Below are positions 12,224 through 24,594 of a stretch of 64,000 nt of DNA, piece by piece. Within the stretch, counting starts at the first letter, position 1, and each line of letters opens with the position of its first letter. The stretch is taken from the NCBI GenBank assembly GCA_037447605.1, contig CM074804.1:7608835-7672834 (forward strand), read 5' to 3'. The notes below the pieces were generated by a model. It was given only the letters and a program-made list of their open reading frames with translations, did no database searches and had not been told where the DNA came from. The DNA is from Zygnema circumcarinatum (lineage: Eukaryota > Streptophyta > Zygnematophyceae > Zygnematales > Zygnemataceae). A program made the translations under genes and the position numbers.

Positions 12224-13336
12224 GTAGGCAGGCCAGGCAGTAAGAAGGGCTTCTTCTCTTCTGGTAGGAGAGGGAGGAAACGAGAGAATAAGAAAGGGTC
12301 TTTTGTGCCCGCCCTGCCTCCTCGCCTGCCCTTTTTGCCGCCCCACTTCGCACCGTTGAACATACACGAAAAGGTTTACATGTACCCTGTTTTGTTTGTG
12401 AGGAGCATGTCACCGTCGGCTTCATGGAACAACGCTTTCCAGTCCAACCAGGTCCGTTCGATGCAACGCAGGACGTCACGATTTCGTCCGAACCTCCGAC
12501 GGCGCACATGCGTCCGCCGCTGTCCATGGACGGTCGCGCTGAAATTTAAATTTGTCGTTTAGTGTGCGTCACGCCACCCTGGTCCCACTTGAGCTCGGGT
12601 GGCGCCAGCTTGGACGAATCCTGGCCGTACTTTTTCGTACGGTACGGCCCGAGCATGGCTCCAAGTGGATCCTCCATTCTTCGTTTGGAGTCGCGTTCAC
12701 AAACATAACGTTGTTTTTTGAGAAACTGGTTTTGAAATTTTTCTTTATTTTTCGAGAATCCAAAATCCTTAAATTTTTCTTCTCAACCTGTTCGGTTTTT
12801 CCATTTAACAAGAACAAGAACTAGATCTAAAGCCGTACATAATGTACGGAATCAGTTATTGGTACGAATGTGCGATCGTCCGTACAAGGGGGAAGCGGTT
12901 TCTTGAGGGTCTTGCTGGCGCTTGGGGCGGTCGTTGATATGCTCCCGCCAAGCTCCAGCCATGGAGGCGGAGGCCAGGGAAGGGAGGAGGGCGGGAGCTG
13001 CAGGCGTGTGGAGCCTCGGCTGCAGGGGCGAGTAGGGGGGCGGAGAGGAGAGGTAGCCCTCTAAGAGAGCTGCCGGCCTCATGGATTTTTCAGCGGCTTC
13101 ATTTGGAGTTTGGTGGGGGGAGCTAGGGCTGGCGAGGAGCAGGAGTTGTTGCCTGACTGATAAAGAAGGGGGGAGGAGGATTTAAAGGCAGGGGGGACCC
13201 CAGGGAGGGAGTGGCGAGAGTTGGTTTGTTTTGTAAAATTGGCGGTGGAAAGGGGGGGGGGATTAGGAAGGGAGTCTCCATGGCAGGTCGGAGCATGTCT
13301 GCATTCCACAAAAGTCGGCCCGGTAGGGTTGCAAGG
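12224..13336. other. Intergenic region between CCT4 and the receptor kinase
   Basis: About 1.1 kb holds the CCT4 3' flank and the receptor kinase promoter. It contains several CGTAC-type motifs (near 12640 and 12835-12890) and G-rich runs near 13030 and 13250. I see no coding sequence I can support. Confidence 0.4.
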
Positions 13337-16300
13337 ATGGAGGGCTACGCGCTCGCAGCTATGGCCTTCACTGTCTCGATGTTTGTCGTTCATGGCGACG
13401 GCCATGAAGGTGCGTTCTGCAGCTTGGCTTTGTCTGCATTAGAGGCTGTAGAATGCGAGCAAGGCCACGTGTCACAGCTGCACAGCGGTTTAGTTTAAAG
13501 ACTTGAGGGGTTTTGTCGTTCAAGCTATTCGATTCGAGCGCTAACAAAGCTCTAAATGACCATTCGGATCATTAAATTTGATATGTTGAATGCTTGGTCA
13601 GTGGCAGACGTTATCTTTCTTTTTAACGATTTTAATGGAAAGAAGCATTCGCGGTAGTCATAATGGAAAGATTCCTGATCTTGTCGACGTTGATTTCTTT
13701 CATTGGCAACAAGTCCAGGTCCTTAGTAAAGCTTCTTGAGATGTTTGCGTAGGTTTGTTTCTCAGGGCGGTCTGTTTTGCCTAGGAATGCGAAAAAATAC
13801 ATTTAAGCTCTCAATCGGATACTGAAGCTGTGAGAGTGCAGCTGGAGCTTATCTCCTGTTTCTGTGAACTTCTGTCGATCGTTTAGTGGTATGTTTTACA
13901 AGGTCTGCAACTAAATTCTTTGTCCCGCTGGCTGCACAGTAAATGGGTACCTTTCCTGAGGGGATGCAGATTGGAAAAATGCACCAGAGTGGCAGGTTGA
14001 TACGGCATATCAAAAGGGAAGCATTGGATTTCCGAGACGAGTATTGCTGCAGAATTGTAAGCTCTTCCCGATGGCTCGACTACTTTTAGGAATTTCATTT
14101 TTTCAGTTGTGAAACCAATTACAGATGCCCATCAGTAAAAGTGGAATTGAATGGATTGCGTTGAATAATGTACTTATCAGCTCCAAATCACTGTAGTGCC
14201 TCTCGCCACAGTTTTGTTCCAGAGACTCATAGATCATTGATCTACAATCTCGTGGCCTGCATGCTGCGTGCTGCAATTCACAGCTTCTTGTGTTTGTTGT
14301 TGCTTGTGCAGCACCGCCTGCTCCTCCCCCCCCGGCTGGTCCGTCGAACATGACAGTTTATGCTCCCCCAGGTATTCACTCAAGCGTACTTATCCAGTTG
14401 GTTGGCCCATGCTTTGATAGAAATACCAATCTTTCATGTAACTTCGCAGCGGGGAAGTAGCGAACAAATTCTGTACAAGTGTTATAGCATAGCCTTAAGC
14501 TGGATTGGTATTTAACCACACATGTGACCAGTAAAGAACACATGTGTTAAACAATTAGCTGTTGAGCCTTGTCTGCTGCTGGCTTGGTTTACGAAGTTCA
14601 AACAAGAGCATTTGGACTTGAACGCTGACTCTTTCATGTCTTCCACTGAACGAGTTTAGATGCAATGCAAGCATTTGAACACTATTACCGTTGTGTATTT
14701 AGGATGTGTGGCTGACCGTCATCAAAGGTTGGGTGAAATGAAACTCACTGATTTCTAAGCCAAGTTTCGACTTAGGTGTATTTACGAGTGCAGTCTGCTC
14801 TCTGAACTATCTAGCGTCTCTTAATTCTTCGTGTCTCCATAAGTGCCGTCCTAGGAAGCTAAAATGCCCCTAGCATTGCATAATAAGACAAACATGATAC
14901 CATTTGTATAAACTTAAAGGAAGAAATTTCTGTAGAGATTATGAATTCAGCGCCGTCGTCCCATTTTCTTTTCGTGTCTAGCCGTATATAGCCCTTAGCC
15001 CTAGCTTGCAGCTTTTCTTATTGGCATCGAGGTCCTTTAGCTAAATAATTATCTAGGTATCTTTTTTGTCCCTCCAATGTGATGGATTTAGAGAGGATAG
15101 GGTGCATTCTGGAATTGTTGAGACAGACCATACCGGCTCCCTACAATTTGCAGGATCTGATAGCACGAAGGTTTGATTTTTGGAAGGAGAATGAGAGGAA
15201 GACAAGAAAAAGGGGGTGATGTCGAGGGAGGTAGAGGGAAAGGGAGGGAAGTGCACGAGGGTTAGAAAGAGACATGGGAGTGGGAGAAACGATTGTTTGG
15301 GATTGGAAGTTGCAGTTTATGATATGTTTTGCAGAATGAATGACTAAAGTGACACCCATAAAGGTTTTTATTGTCTAGAGTTCAGTTTCAGGATGGGCCG
15401 ACTCCAGTCATTCTGAATATCAATCACCTAACTCTGGTCCGTTGGGTTTGACTATGATCAAACCCTCTGAACAAGTTGTGACTTCATCTCTCGCTGACTT
15501 GTGTTGAGGATTGCTAGCGATATCGGTCAGCTATCTCCCCAACAGTTGAACCTTTTCAGTTGAATCTTTTCAGATTTTACCTGAAGGTTGACATGAAGCT
15601 CCTGCATCCTTTGCAGGCATGACCTCCTCGGGAGCGAATGTGGCCGGCTGTGAGGACCGCTGCTCGCAATCGTGGGAGATATTGGGCCTCTACTCCACTC
15701 CACCTGACTGTCCATGCGTTTACCCTCTCGAGCTCAAGTTGCTTCTCTCGAATTCCTCGCAAGTTACCCCAGAATTTCTGAATGATTTCGCCCAAGAGCT
15801 TAACCTTTCTATGGACCCAAAGAAGCAATTGATCCTTTATGCTTTGACTTACTTACCAGCTTCGGCGACCCTCAAAGTTATCCCCATTAATGAAACACAA
15901 TTTCCTGCTACCACAGTGGCCCGCATTCGGAATGCGCTAAAAAACAATCTGGTGAAGTTGCCTGCAAGTCTTGGAAACTTCACATTCGGTAGCTTATCCC
16001 AACTTGATCCTCCGCCACCACCTCCACCTAGTAAGCTCCACCAAAGCCCTCGTTTTGCGAAGCTGCCTTGCACAATAACTTTTGTGATTTCATGCATTTG
16101 GAAGGAAATGTGAGGATCATCGGCTTCCTTCATGCATGTTTATCGTGTCCCTTTGCCTTTCCAACCTCATACTTACTACTCAAGTCGCGGTGTCCCTGTT
16201 CTATGGCTCTTAATCGTCAAGAAGGTGCATTCGCATAAAAGCATTGAACAATGGTCTTTCGTTTATGTTCATTATTCGTTGACCAATGTGTTTTTGCTTT

Positions 16301-19061
16301 GTTGCACGGCAGGCCCTCCTCCACCTCCGTCCCCACCCCCGCCTCCATCGCCACCGCCATCGCCCCCCCCTCCTCCAAAGAAGAAAAGCACAAGTTTGGC
16401 TTTGATACTTGGGATAATCGCGGGTTCGGTGGTGCTTCTAGTCGCCCTTTTATGGATCATATGTTTGTACAGATGGCCGGCTAGTCGGAATGAAAAGGCG
16501 AACGGCAAATGTGAGTCGAATGGAGCATAGTACTATTGCAATGACATATGCGGAGAAGCGTTAATGTATGAGAATGTTGGCAATTCCAGTCAAGAAATTT
16601 CATACGCTGGGCTCTGAATTGGGCATCAACAGTGTGTGCTTATTTAGAGCCCAAACCTTTTATCCCGGTCGGAGAGCACTCTCTTTAGCGTCCTCTTTTC
16701 CCTCTTGTCTTCCTTGTCGTCCTCCTCCTCCTCCTCCTTGTCTTCCTCGAGAAATTTATTGAAAATTGTTGGGCTGTGGGAGGGAGTTGCCCGCAGTGAT
16801 ATCTGGGAATGCTGGCAGTTTAAGGAACAACTCCTATCGAGATATTTCCTCCATTCCACGTCCAATGAGTACACGTGTGTTCTCCTTCGAGGAACTTCTG
16901 GAAGCAACCAGCAGGTGAGAAGGCTTTTGGCTGCTTCTTCGCCCTTCCTCAGTGCTGTACCAAAGGAGGTGTTCACGCACTGGTAGATATTTTAGACCAA
17001 ACTAATCTCAGACCTCTACTGGATATTGTTCGTTTTTCAGTTTTGAGAACTCCATGCTTCTTGGAGAGGGAGGGTTTGGACGTGTGTACCGCGGAAAGCT
17101 ACGGGATGGAACAAACGTGGCCATCAAGAAGTTGACTACTGGGAGCCATCAAGGAGGGAGAGAGTTTTTGGTGGAGGTGGAGATGTTGAGCCGGCTGCAC
17201 CATCGGCACCTTGTGAAGCTGATTGGGTACTATGCAAGCAGGGACTCGTTGCATCAACTGCTCTGTTATGAGCTTGTCCCCAATGGCAGTCTCGAGTTTT
17301 GGCTTCATGGTAGGCTGCAGCATGCTATGAGCCCCTACTTTCCTTTTAATGACTTCAAAACCTAATGATCATCAAGACATCTCAAACTCAGGGCTACAAT
17401 CTTAATGCCATGTGTTTCCTCTGGCCAGAGGCATTGTCAATGCCAGTTCCTTTCCTTTTGGTCAAGTAGTAGGACTTGGGTCAGGTCTTAGATTAAGATT
17501 AATGTTTATGGCTAGGTTTTGGGGTAGGATTAGTGCTACTGTTGTAGTTTGGGTGAGGTTCGGAACGAAGTTAGTTGGAGGCAAGTTCTCGAGTGTCGAT
17601 GGAGGGCAGGACTACGAATAAGATTGAAGTTGAAGCTGGGATTAGCGCTGAGCATAGACACTGTGAGGAATTGTTCATGTTCACTCTAAGTCAGGCTCAT
17701 CTGAAGATCTCAATGAGAAGATAGTCAATTTAGGTTTAGCCTAGTTTTGGTGATCGGGGTAGAATCAGGATTAGGGTTGGATGTTTGGAGCTAGAAGCGA
17801 ATGACTATAGCTATCACACTCGTCTCAGTTCTCGTTCTCAGAATCATGTGTCTATTGAGTCCCGTGAGTGTTGGTCTTTAAAATGAGGAGATCAGGCACG
17901 CACTTACATTCCCTTTTTTTTAATATGTTCCGTTACTTCTCCTTGCTCTTGAATTAAAACCTCAAGTTTACGAAATCTCTTATTTTGCTTGGTGGGGATT
18001 GGGGTGGGGGGTGAGATTGGGCCTGCAGGAAACATTGGAGATCGGCCTGGTCTGGATTGGGACTCAAGGATGAAGGTGGCAATTGGATCTGCGAGAGGCC
18101 TTGCATACCTCCATGAAGACAGTCAGCCATGTGTCATCCATAGGGACTTCAAAGCGAGCAACATTCTCCTATCTATGGACTTTCATGCCAAGGTGGCAGA
18201 CTTTGGGCTGGCAAAGCAGGCCCCAGAAGGGCAAGGAGCATATGTGTCGACACGCGTTATGGGGACATTCGGGTGAGTGCTGTACATATCTGCATGCAGT
18301 GCATCACTCTTCACTCAGGGCTTGGATAACAAACCCATAACGAAGCACTGGAGGGTGAGGGGGGTAACGAGCCTGAAAGCTTTTTAGGGTAATTACATTC
18401 GTCAGAAGGGCATTCTGGTCCAAAGGGAGCTCCAAAACAGCTTGCAGGACCTGGAGCAAGGGCCTGAAGTCAGGTACATAGGATGGCACGTTTGAAACTG
18501 AAACTGAGTCTGAAACTGTAACTGGAAGGTCCTGGTTGGCCTGCGGCTGAAGTACTGTTGCCGATGTTGATGCGCATATAGGTATGTCGCGCCGGAGTAT
18601 GCAATGACAGGCCACCTTCTCGTGAAGAGTGATGTATACAGCTATGGAGTTGTGTTGCTGGAGCTGCTGACAGGGCGGAAACCGGTAGACATGGCACAGC
18701 CTAATGGAGAAGAGAATCTTGTCACTTGGGTAACCTTCCCCTCTTCCTCCCTCTTAGTCTCTCCTTCCTCTACGCTGTCTTTATGTTGTTTTAGCTCCGC
18801 TAATCTTTGGAGTTCACAGATTCATAGTGGGCCCATGTCTTAAGTGGAGGGGAGGGATGGAACGGGTGATGCGGCAGGCACGCCCACTGTTGGGAGATGT
18901 GGAGCGGCATCCTGAGCTAGTAGACCCAAGGCTTCAGGACAACTATCCTCCTGCAGACTTTGCGCAAGTAGCAGCCATTGCAGCGGCTTGTGTTGCCTCA
19001 GAAGCGGCGCAGCGTCCAACCATGGGAGAGGTGGTGCAGTCCTTGACGCTCGTGCAGGTTT

Positions 19062-19150
<89 letters not shown>

Positions 19151-19879
19151 GTTTCTGCTTGCCCCTCTCTCCCTTCTTCCCACTGTTTCTGAATAACTTC
19201 TGTTTGTCTCGGTACCTACACATCTGCGAGTCTCTTGACATTGTATTCCCCTTCCCTTGCAAGTTATCATTGTGCAAGCCTGAGTTCGTTTAGCTGTCGA
19301 AAGAAAGGTGTTGGACAGGACTTTATCCTTGGTATTGGTATAGGAGAATCGGCTTTCTAAGCCACCTTTGTGGGATGTAAAAAGCAAGGGAAGGGAAGAG
19401 GCGAGTGATAAGGCTGGAATTAAAGTATGAACCGACGTACGGATTCAGTAGGAGGGAGAGTGAAGAGGAGAAGGATCGAGATGCAGAGAGAGCGTGAGGT
19501 AAAGAGTGCGAGAGGAAACACTTATGAGGTGAAGCTGAGTGTAGCACTGAAGGTCCGCCTATGTTGCTGAGTGCAGCGTGAGTCGGACTACCCATATGGC
19601 GAGATCGCTCAAACGAGTAATCCTCCTCCTCCTCCCTTACTTGGTGGAGAGACTCCCTTTCAGCCTCCCACTATTGAGATTCCCCAGTGGGTAGACAGCA
19701 TGAAGAACGACCTCAAGTCCCCAGTTCCCGCTGGGGGGGACACGCCTGCCTCCGAGCAGTCCTTCATCTCCACTGAATCGGGACCCCTCTTTGCCCGCCA
19801 AATCTCCTCTACCTCACAGAGTCACGCGTCCAAGGTTCAAAACTCCTTCATTTCAGAAGACCTCTATGAGGGGAGATGA
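13337..19879 (+). CDS. ALE2-like receptor-like serine/threonine protein kinase
   Basis: Ten exons join in phase to 668 residues: 13337-13409, 14312-14371, 15617-16030, 16313-16510, 16797-16914, 17041-17309, 18029-18272, 18582-18729, 18878-19057 and 19577-19879. Order: signal peptide ([20 protein letters not shown]), short Pro-rich stretch, Cys-containing extracellular domain ([21 protein letters not shown]) as in Arabidopsis ALE2, Pro/Ser-rich wall-type linker, one membrane helix near residues 211-234, and a kinase domain at about 290-560. Kinase motifs are intact: [37 protein letters not shown] and [13 protein letters not shown]. It should be an active RD-type plasma-membrane kinase. ALE2 acts in epidermal and cuticle development, but the ligand and role here are unknown. 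An in-frame GTG and ATG codons lie upstream of 13337; I chose the ATG that begins a clean signal peptide. The Ser/Pro-rich tail after the kinase domain is typical of the group. Confidence 0.92.
19063..19147. repeat. (CT)n microsatellite in receptor kinase intron 9
   Basis: About 42 uninterrupted CT units begin five bases after the exon 9 donor. It should be highly length-polymorphic. Confidence 0.97.
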
Positions 19880-21126
19880 ACAACGACACAGCTTGGTGTG
19901 GTTTTTCGCTCGGCTCGGACTGGTGTGGTTTTGCTTGACTTGACTTGGGCTCGGCTCGCCTCGCCTCGCCTCAGCTTGGCTCGGCTTTTCTTAAGGATTG
20001 CTAAGTGGAGTGCTACGCCTTCATTCGAGTCGAGCAGGAAGTGGGTAGCGACATGTTTCTGCCGTACTTGTGGTTTCAGTCGGTGCAGAAGGAAAGGCAG
20101 ACCGACCGACTGGCGACAGGGGATCAGCCAACTCGCGGTGGGAATTTGTATTAAGAGGGGAACCGTGGGGTGAGAAGTGCCTCATGCTCTCCCCCTAGAA
20201 ATGGAACGATAGAGCACCAACATCAGCATCAACACAGTGGCCAGTCCTGTACTTATGATGCATGAGATGGAGGAAATGTGGGGTTTTACACTACAGTAGC
20301 TGTAATACCTTTTTCCTCTATTAATGTCTGTAGTTAAGCTTGTAAGCGAACAATAATGAAGAGGAATAAGGAGTGAAAGTACTCGAAAGATGAGAGGGAA
20401 GTGTTCATTGGTCGATCACAGTCATTTAGCAACTTTTATTTATCGTACCTTTAGAAGTACTTCTAGGTCTTCATGGCATGAGAATACGGAACTATCCATG
20501 CTCTCTTCCTGCCTGTGCTACCTCTCATCCTCGTTCCCCACCTGCCTTCAAGAGTGAAATCTGAAGATAAGGCATGTTTGACAGACGTCAGGAAACGTAC
20601 CCTCACTTAAAAATTATTTTTTTATTGTCACTGCCGGTGGAAGGTGAAAGTCTTGAAAACGCTACTGGAGCTTTAAGGCCGCAAGCCGTTTGAGATTGTT
20701 CCAGCAGTCGGCATATATGAAATTTCAAAATAGAGACAAAATGATCTACCGCCCTTTCTGTAATCGGGGGTACATATTCAGCTCAGGCTTGTCGTCCCAA
20801 AAATCCCCAACGCATCTCCTCTACATACTCTCTCCTCCATCCCTTCCCATCCCGCCTCCCTCAGAGCTTATAACCCTAAAAACCGAAAATTCCTCCTTCC
20901 TGTGGTCGACCAAAGCAACTTTGCAATGCTACGGAGGATAGCTATTACAAAAAATAGCGCTAGAGGAACGGTTGCCAAATCTAACTATGTACAAAAAGGA
21001 TAACTTACACTAGAGAAGTGTTACAGGGAGGCCCTTGTAATGGTTTTACTCAGAGAAAAAGCCAAAAGAACACTACGAGTAGAGTGAACATCTTTGAGTC
21101 GAATTGAAGTAATACGGCGAAAAGTT
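19880..21126. other. Convergent intergenic region
   Basis: This region lies between the 3' ends of the receptor kinase (+) and the F-box/RCC1 gene (-). A short degenerate gctcggctcgcc repeat occurs at about 19910-19990. The rest is AT-richer and I see no gene in it. Confidence 0.4.
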
Positions 21127-23845
21127 TCATACAGTGGACGAAGACAGTGCGGTCTTACTTGTCCACAATGGGCCATTGATTCCATCTCCAAAACCTTTCA
21201 GATGCCCAGATTCCAATACGAGTGCGCTGTGGTACCAACCTGTACTCACTTGAACCACCTTGCCGCTCAAATATTCATCCGGTATCTGCTTAGGCTCCAT
21301 GACTTTAACGAGGGAAGTTCCAAGGCCGAGGGCGCCCGTGCCGCCCCAGCCGCTCCCATACACTTTGCCACTAGCCGTAAGAAATAGAGACTTGCGCTTT
21401 TTCATGCTTACCTGCAGACGGAAACCTGATACGGATCAACCAGCAAATACTGTGATGACAAACATCAGCACGGTATCGAGAAATCCAAAAGATCCTAGAG
21501 TGCACCAATAGTGAGAGCATGATGATGCGCTTGGCATAGGTTCAGGGAGAGGGAGAGAAGAGGGAGAGAAAAAGATCCAGGAGAGAGTCCCCTGGGAGGT
21601 GGGAGGTGGGAAGAAGGTACAGTTAATTGATGAAGGCTGAAAACTGCACCTGCACAATGAGTTCGTGCTTCAATCCCTTAACCACCTTCGGACACGTTAC
21701 CAGGTCTTCATGTCCGTGCCCGAGAGCGCCACAGTAGTTGTCGCCCCATGTATAAACCTAAAATCCTCAATGCAGACTAAAAAACGTGTCAACCTCTCCC
21801 AGACTTAGAGGCGGAACTATCTCCGTAATGAAGAAGGAGCTCTCGCATGATAATATTGGATCAAGGAACACAATCTCAGATATGCAGGATCCACCACTCA
21901 TCTCAAGACTGACCACTGACTCTGCTTCCTTTCCAACGAAAATTGACTGGAATATGAAAGAAGTCCTCACCTGACCTAAGGTGTCAATAACTGCAGAATT
22001 CTCGTCCCCAGCAGCAACAGCCACCAAACGCAACTCAGACATGAGAAAGCTCATAATCTTGCGAGGCTCAAGCTCATTCCGAGGTACATTCTCAGGTGAA
22101 GGAAAGACAGGTCCATGGCCGAGCTGATTCCTATAACCGCAACCAAAAGAGTACGCTGTGCCTGCCTCTGCAAGAAGGAGATTGTGACTTCTGCCAGCGG
22201 CGACCTGCAGAACTGGTTCAGTTTCAAGACCAGTTACAGGCCCTGGAGTTGCCTGATTTTCCTCACTTCCATTTCCCAATCGGCCGCCAATGCCAGCGCC
22301 CCATGTATAGACCCGACCAGAGACTGTGAGGGCAATTGTATGTTTGTCGCCAGCTGATACCTGATCAAAATCAGACAGCAGAGGGGCTGCGAGTAAATCG
22401 CATGAAACAGGAAAGCAGCATGATCTAAATTGTCCGACTTGGGCTCGAAACAAAGCCAAGAAGCGTCGAGCGAACATTCCACTTGCCTGCTTGCATGGTA
22501 TTCCTATGAGCCCTTCCACGATTTTGGGCTGGATAATGCACGTATTTGCCAAAGCCTGGCCGTGACCACAGCAGCCATCTATGTCGTCGCCAAATGTATA
22601 AACCTGCGATCATCCAATAGCATTCATTCATCGCTGCATCCTTGAGCCCCTGCAAACTAGGATGGCCAATAAAGGAACGCACAGATAGATGAATGCTAGC
22701 AACTGTTTTAAGTGTTTGTGAGAGAAAGAGAGAAGAAAGGAGAGAAAGAAAGTGAGAAAGAGGGATAGGGAATGAGAGGAGAAGGAAGCGGGAGAAAGAA
22801 AGGGAGAGGGGAAGAGGGCTGAGGGGGTGAATTTCAGACTTCAAGTGTACCTGCATACTGCAGTCCAAGACAGCAACGTGTGATCTGCCAGCAGCTACGC
22901 TAGCTACACGAGTGCCTCCAAAGCAAGCTGTTGGTGCGTATATGTGAAAGGTACTTGGCTCGGTCTCTAGAGGAGGGCTCTCCTCCCAGCGCAAGCCTTG
23001 GACCAGGAGAGACCCCTCTGCATTGACAAGCAGCGTCTGGTTACGGGCAGCTACAACCTGCCATAGCAGAAAGCATGCGATAGTAATTCGTGAGCATCAT
23101 TTAATTTTTGGCTCAGGCTTTGCTAATTGTACGAATGTATATGATTCGATCATATCGATACAGTAGTCTTCATCTCCGGGTCAAATACAAGTGTAAGAGA
23201 ACAGATCACTAGAACGCTAGCACACCTACAGAAGATACCACTACCCCTACAAATTAAAAACTCGGGATACAAGACATTGGTTTCTGAGAATTCTGCCAAA
23301 CATTCTGCCTCGTACGCATTTTAATAGGATATTCCGAGCAACTATAAAAGTTGACGCGTCACATCGCCTTTTGCTTGTTAAGAGCAACGTTGCAAACCAT
23401 TTGCAATGCTCTTTTCTTTTTTCGTCATTTGTTAACCGCGGTTTTTGCGAGCATGGCATCGCTCTATTCATTATCTTTTAAAGCTCCAACGAAGACACTG
23501 TTTGTCATTTGCAAGCGAGCAGCTCACCTGAGGAAAGTGCTGCTTCTGCCCTCTTCCCTGCTCCACGAGTTCAATAAAGTTTAAAACGCGGGCCCATCGC
23601 GAGCCGCAGCGCTTCAGCAACTCCATCCAATTGTCTCCGCACATCCGCCACGGTCCTCCTCTTGCGCGGCTGCGCTTGTGAGCTGTATTCTCCAGGAGCG
23701 ACGCTCTTCTGTTAGGCAGCTGATTGCAGGGCGACCTGAAATGAAAGCAAGTAGCTTCCAAGCTTGCAAGGTCTCTGGCCGCCAGGTCTGCCGATTCCAG
23801 CACATACCGAAGCAATTCCTGCGGCAAATCATCAAAGCTGCTCAT
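21127..23845 (-). CDS. F-box protein with RCC1-like beta-propeller repeats
   Basis: Six exons on the minus strand join in phase: 23845-23528, 23057-22851, 22603-22487, 22360-21971, 21757-21650 and 21411-21127. They give about 474 residues. Exon 1 begins MSSFDDLPQELLRYVLESAD, a typical N-terminal F-box, so the protein probably joins an SCF ubiquitin ligase through a SKP1-like partner. The rest carries RCC1-type blades, for example VYTFGDDIDGCCGHG, VSAGDKHTIALTVSGRVYTW, AAGRSHNLLLAEAGTAYSFG, VYTWGDNYCGALGHG and VSTGWYHSALVLESG, which likely form the substrate-binding propeller. Intron 3 uses a GC donor (gcaagt), is 126 nt long and is open in frame, so a 42-residue-longer isoform is possible. 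The last blade is short and ends after GINGPLWTSKTALSSSTV. Plant F-box/RCC1 proteins of this layout are known, but the substrate is not predictable. Confidence 0.85.
22695..22830. repeat. Purine-rich GA tract in the F-box/RCC1 intron 2
   Basis: On the plus strand this is an irregular GAGAAAG run, which is a CT-rich run in the direction of transcription. It lies well inside the intron between 22851 and 22603. Confidence 0.7.
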
Positions 23846-24594
23846 GATTCACAAGAAATCGCATATATATTGTCCTTTTCTATGCTTGAATTACGTCTTA
23901 CGACCCTCTCTGGAACACCTTAATCTGCTTCTTTTTCCTCTCCAAGAAGCATCCCCCTCCCTCTCTCCAAGCCAAGTCTTCCCCCTGCAGGCTCAATCAA
24001 CATCAGTCCAAGCTTCCAAGATTCATACTCTGATGGGACTTTCCTCCGCCCAAAACGTTTTCATATCTGCTCGGGATCGTTCTCATTGGTCCACCGACGT
24101 GTACAACGAATCAAAATAGGATTTGACACATGCAAGACGTACGGTCTGGCACACGAAAACATGACAAGATGGCGTGTGACTTTAACAAGTATTTGGACCA
24201 ATCAAAATGTGTCACGTCGGACAAGCATCACTTTCATTTTCACGCAACAAGATATTCGAGAGCTCTTTAGCCAATCACGTTGTGCCACGTTGGACAAAGG
24301 TCATGTCTTAAATGAAGTCCATCAAGCCCTCTTTTAGCCAAATTTCAGTCGACTACAGTCGCTCGAGACCCCAAGTCACTTCAAGTGATGAACCGTACGG
24401 TAACTGTACGATGGATTGTACGGCGTGTAAGAACTTAACCACTTTCGAGCCCCTCTCTATTGGCGGCTAATCATTAGTCAAACTTTGTCGAAGAAGTTGT
24501 TAGTCATTAGTCTTGGCTATTAGTCGACTAAACCACTCGACGGGGATGGGCCGTTTTTCCGTTTTCTCCCCTGCACGCTGCTTGCTTGCTTGGC
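23846..24594. promoter_or_regulatory. Divergent promoter region with duplicated CCAAT/ACGT element
   Basis: About 750 bp separate the F-box/RCC1 start (-) from the next gene (+). An element reading roughly CCAATCAnnnTGTGyCACGT, then yGGACAA, occurs at about 24198 and again at about 24270, spaced 72 bp. Each copy has a CCAAT box beside an ACGT-core site. A cluster of GTACGG/TGTACG motifs lies at 24396-24425. Confidence 0.45.

Noticed and set aside
21241-21255. Possible splice donor gtgagt inside the last F-box/RCC1 exon
   Set aside because: Reading through gives the typical RCC1 sequence KVVQVSTGWYHSALVL, so the GT is coding.
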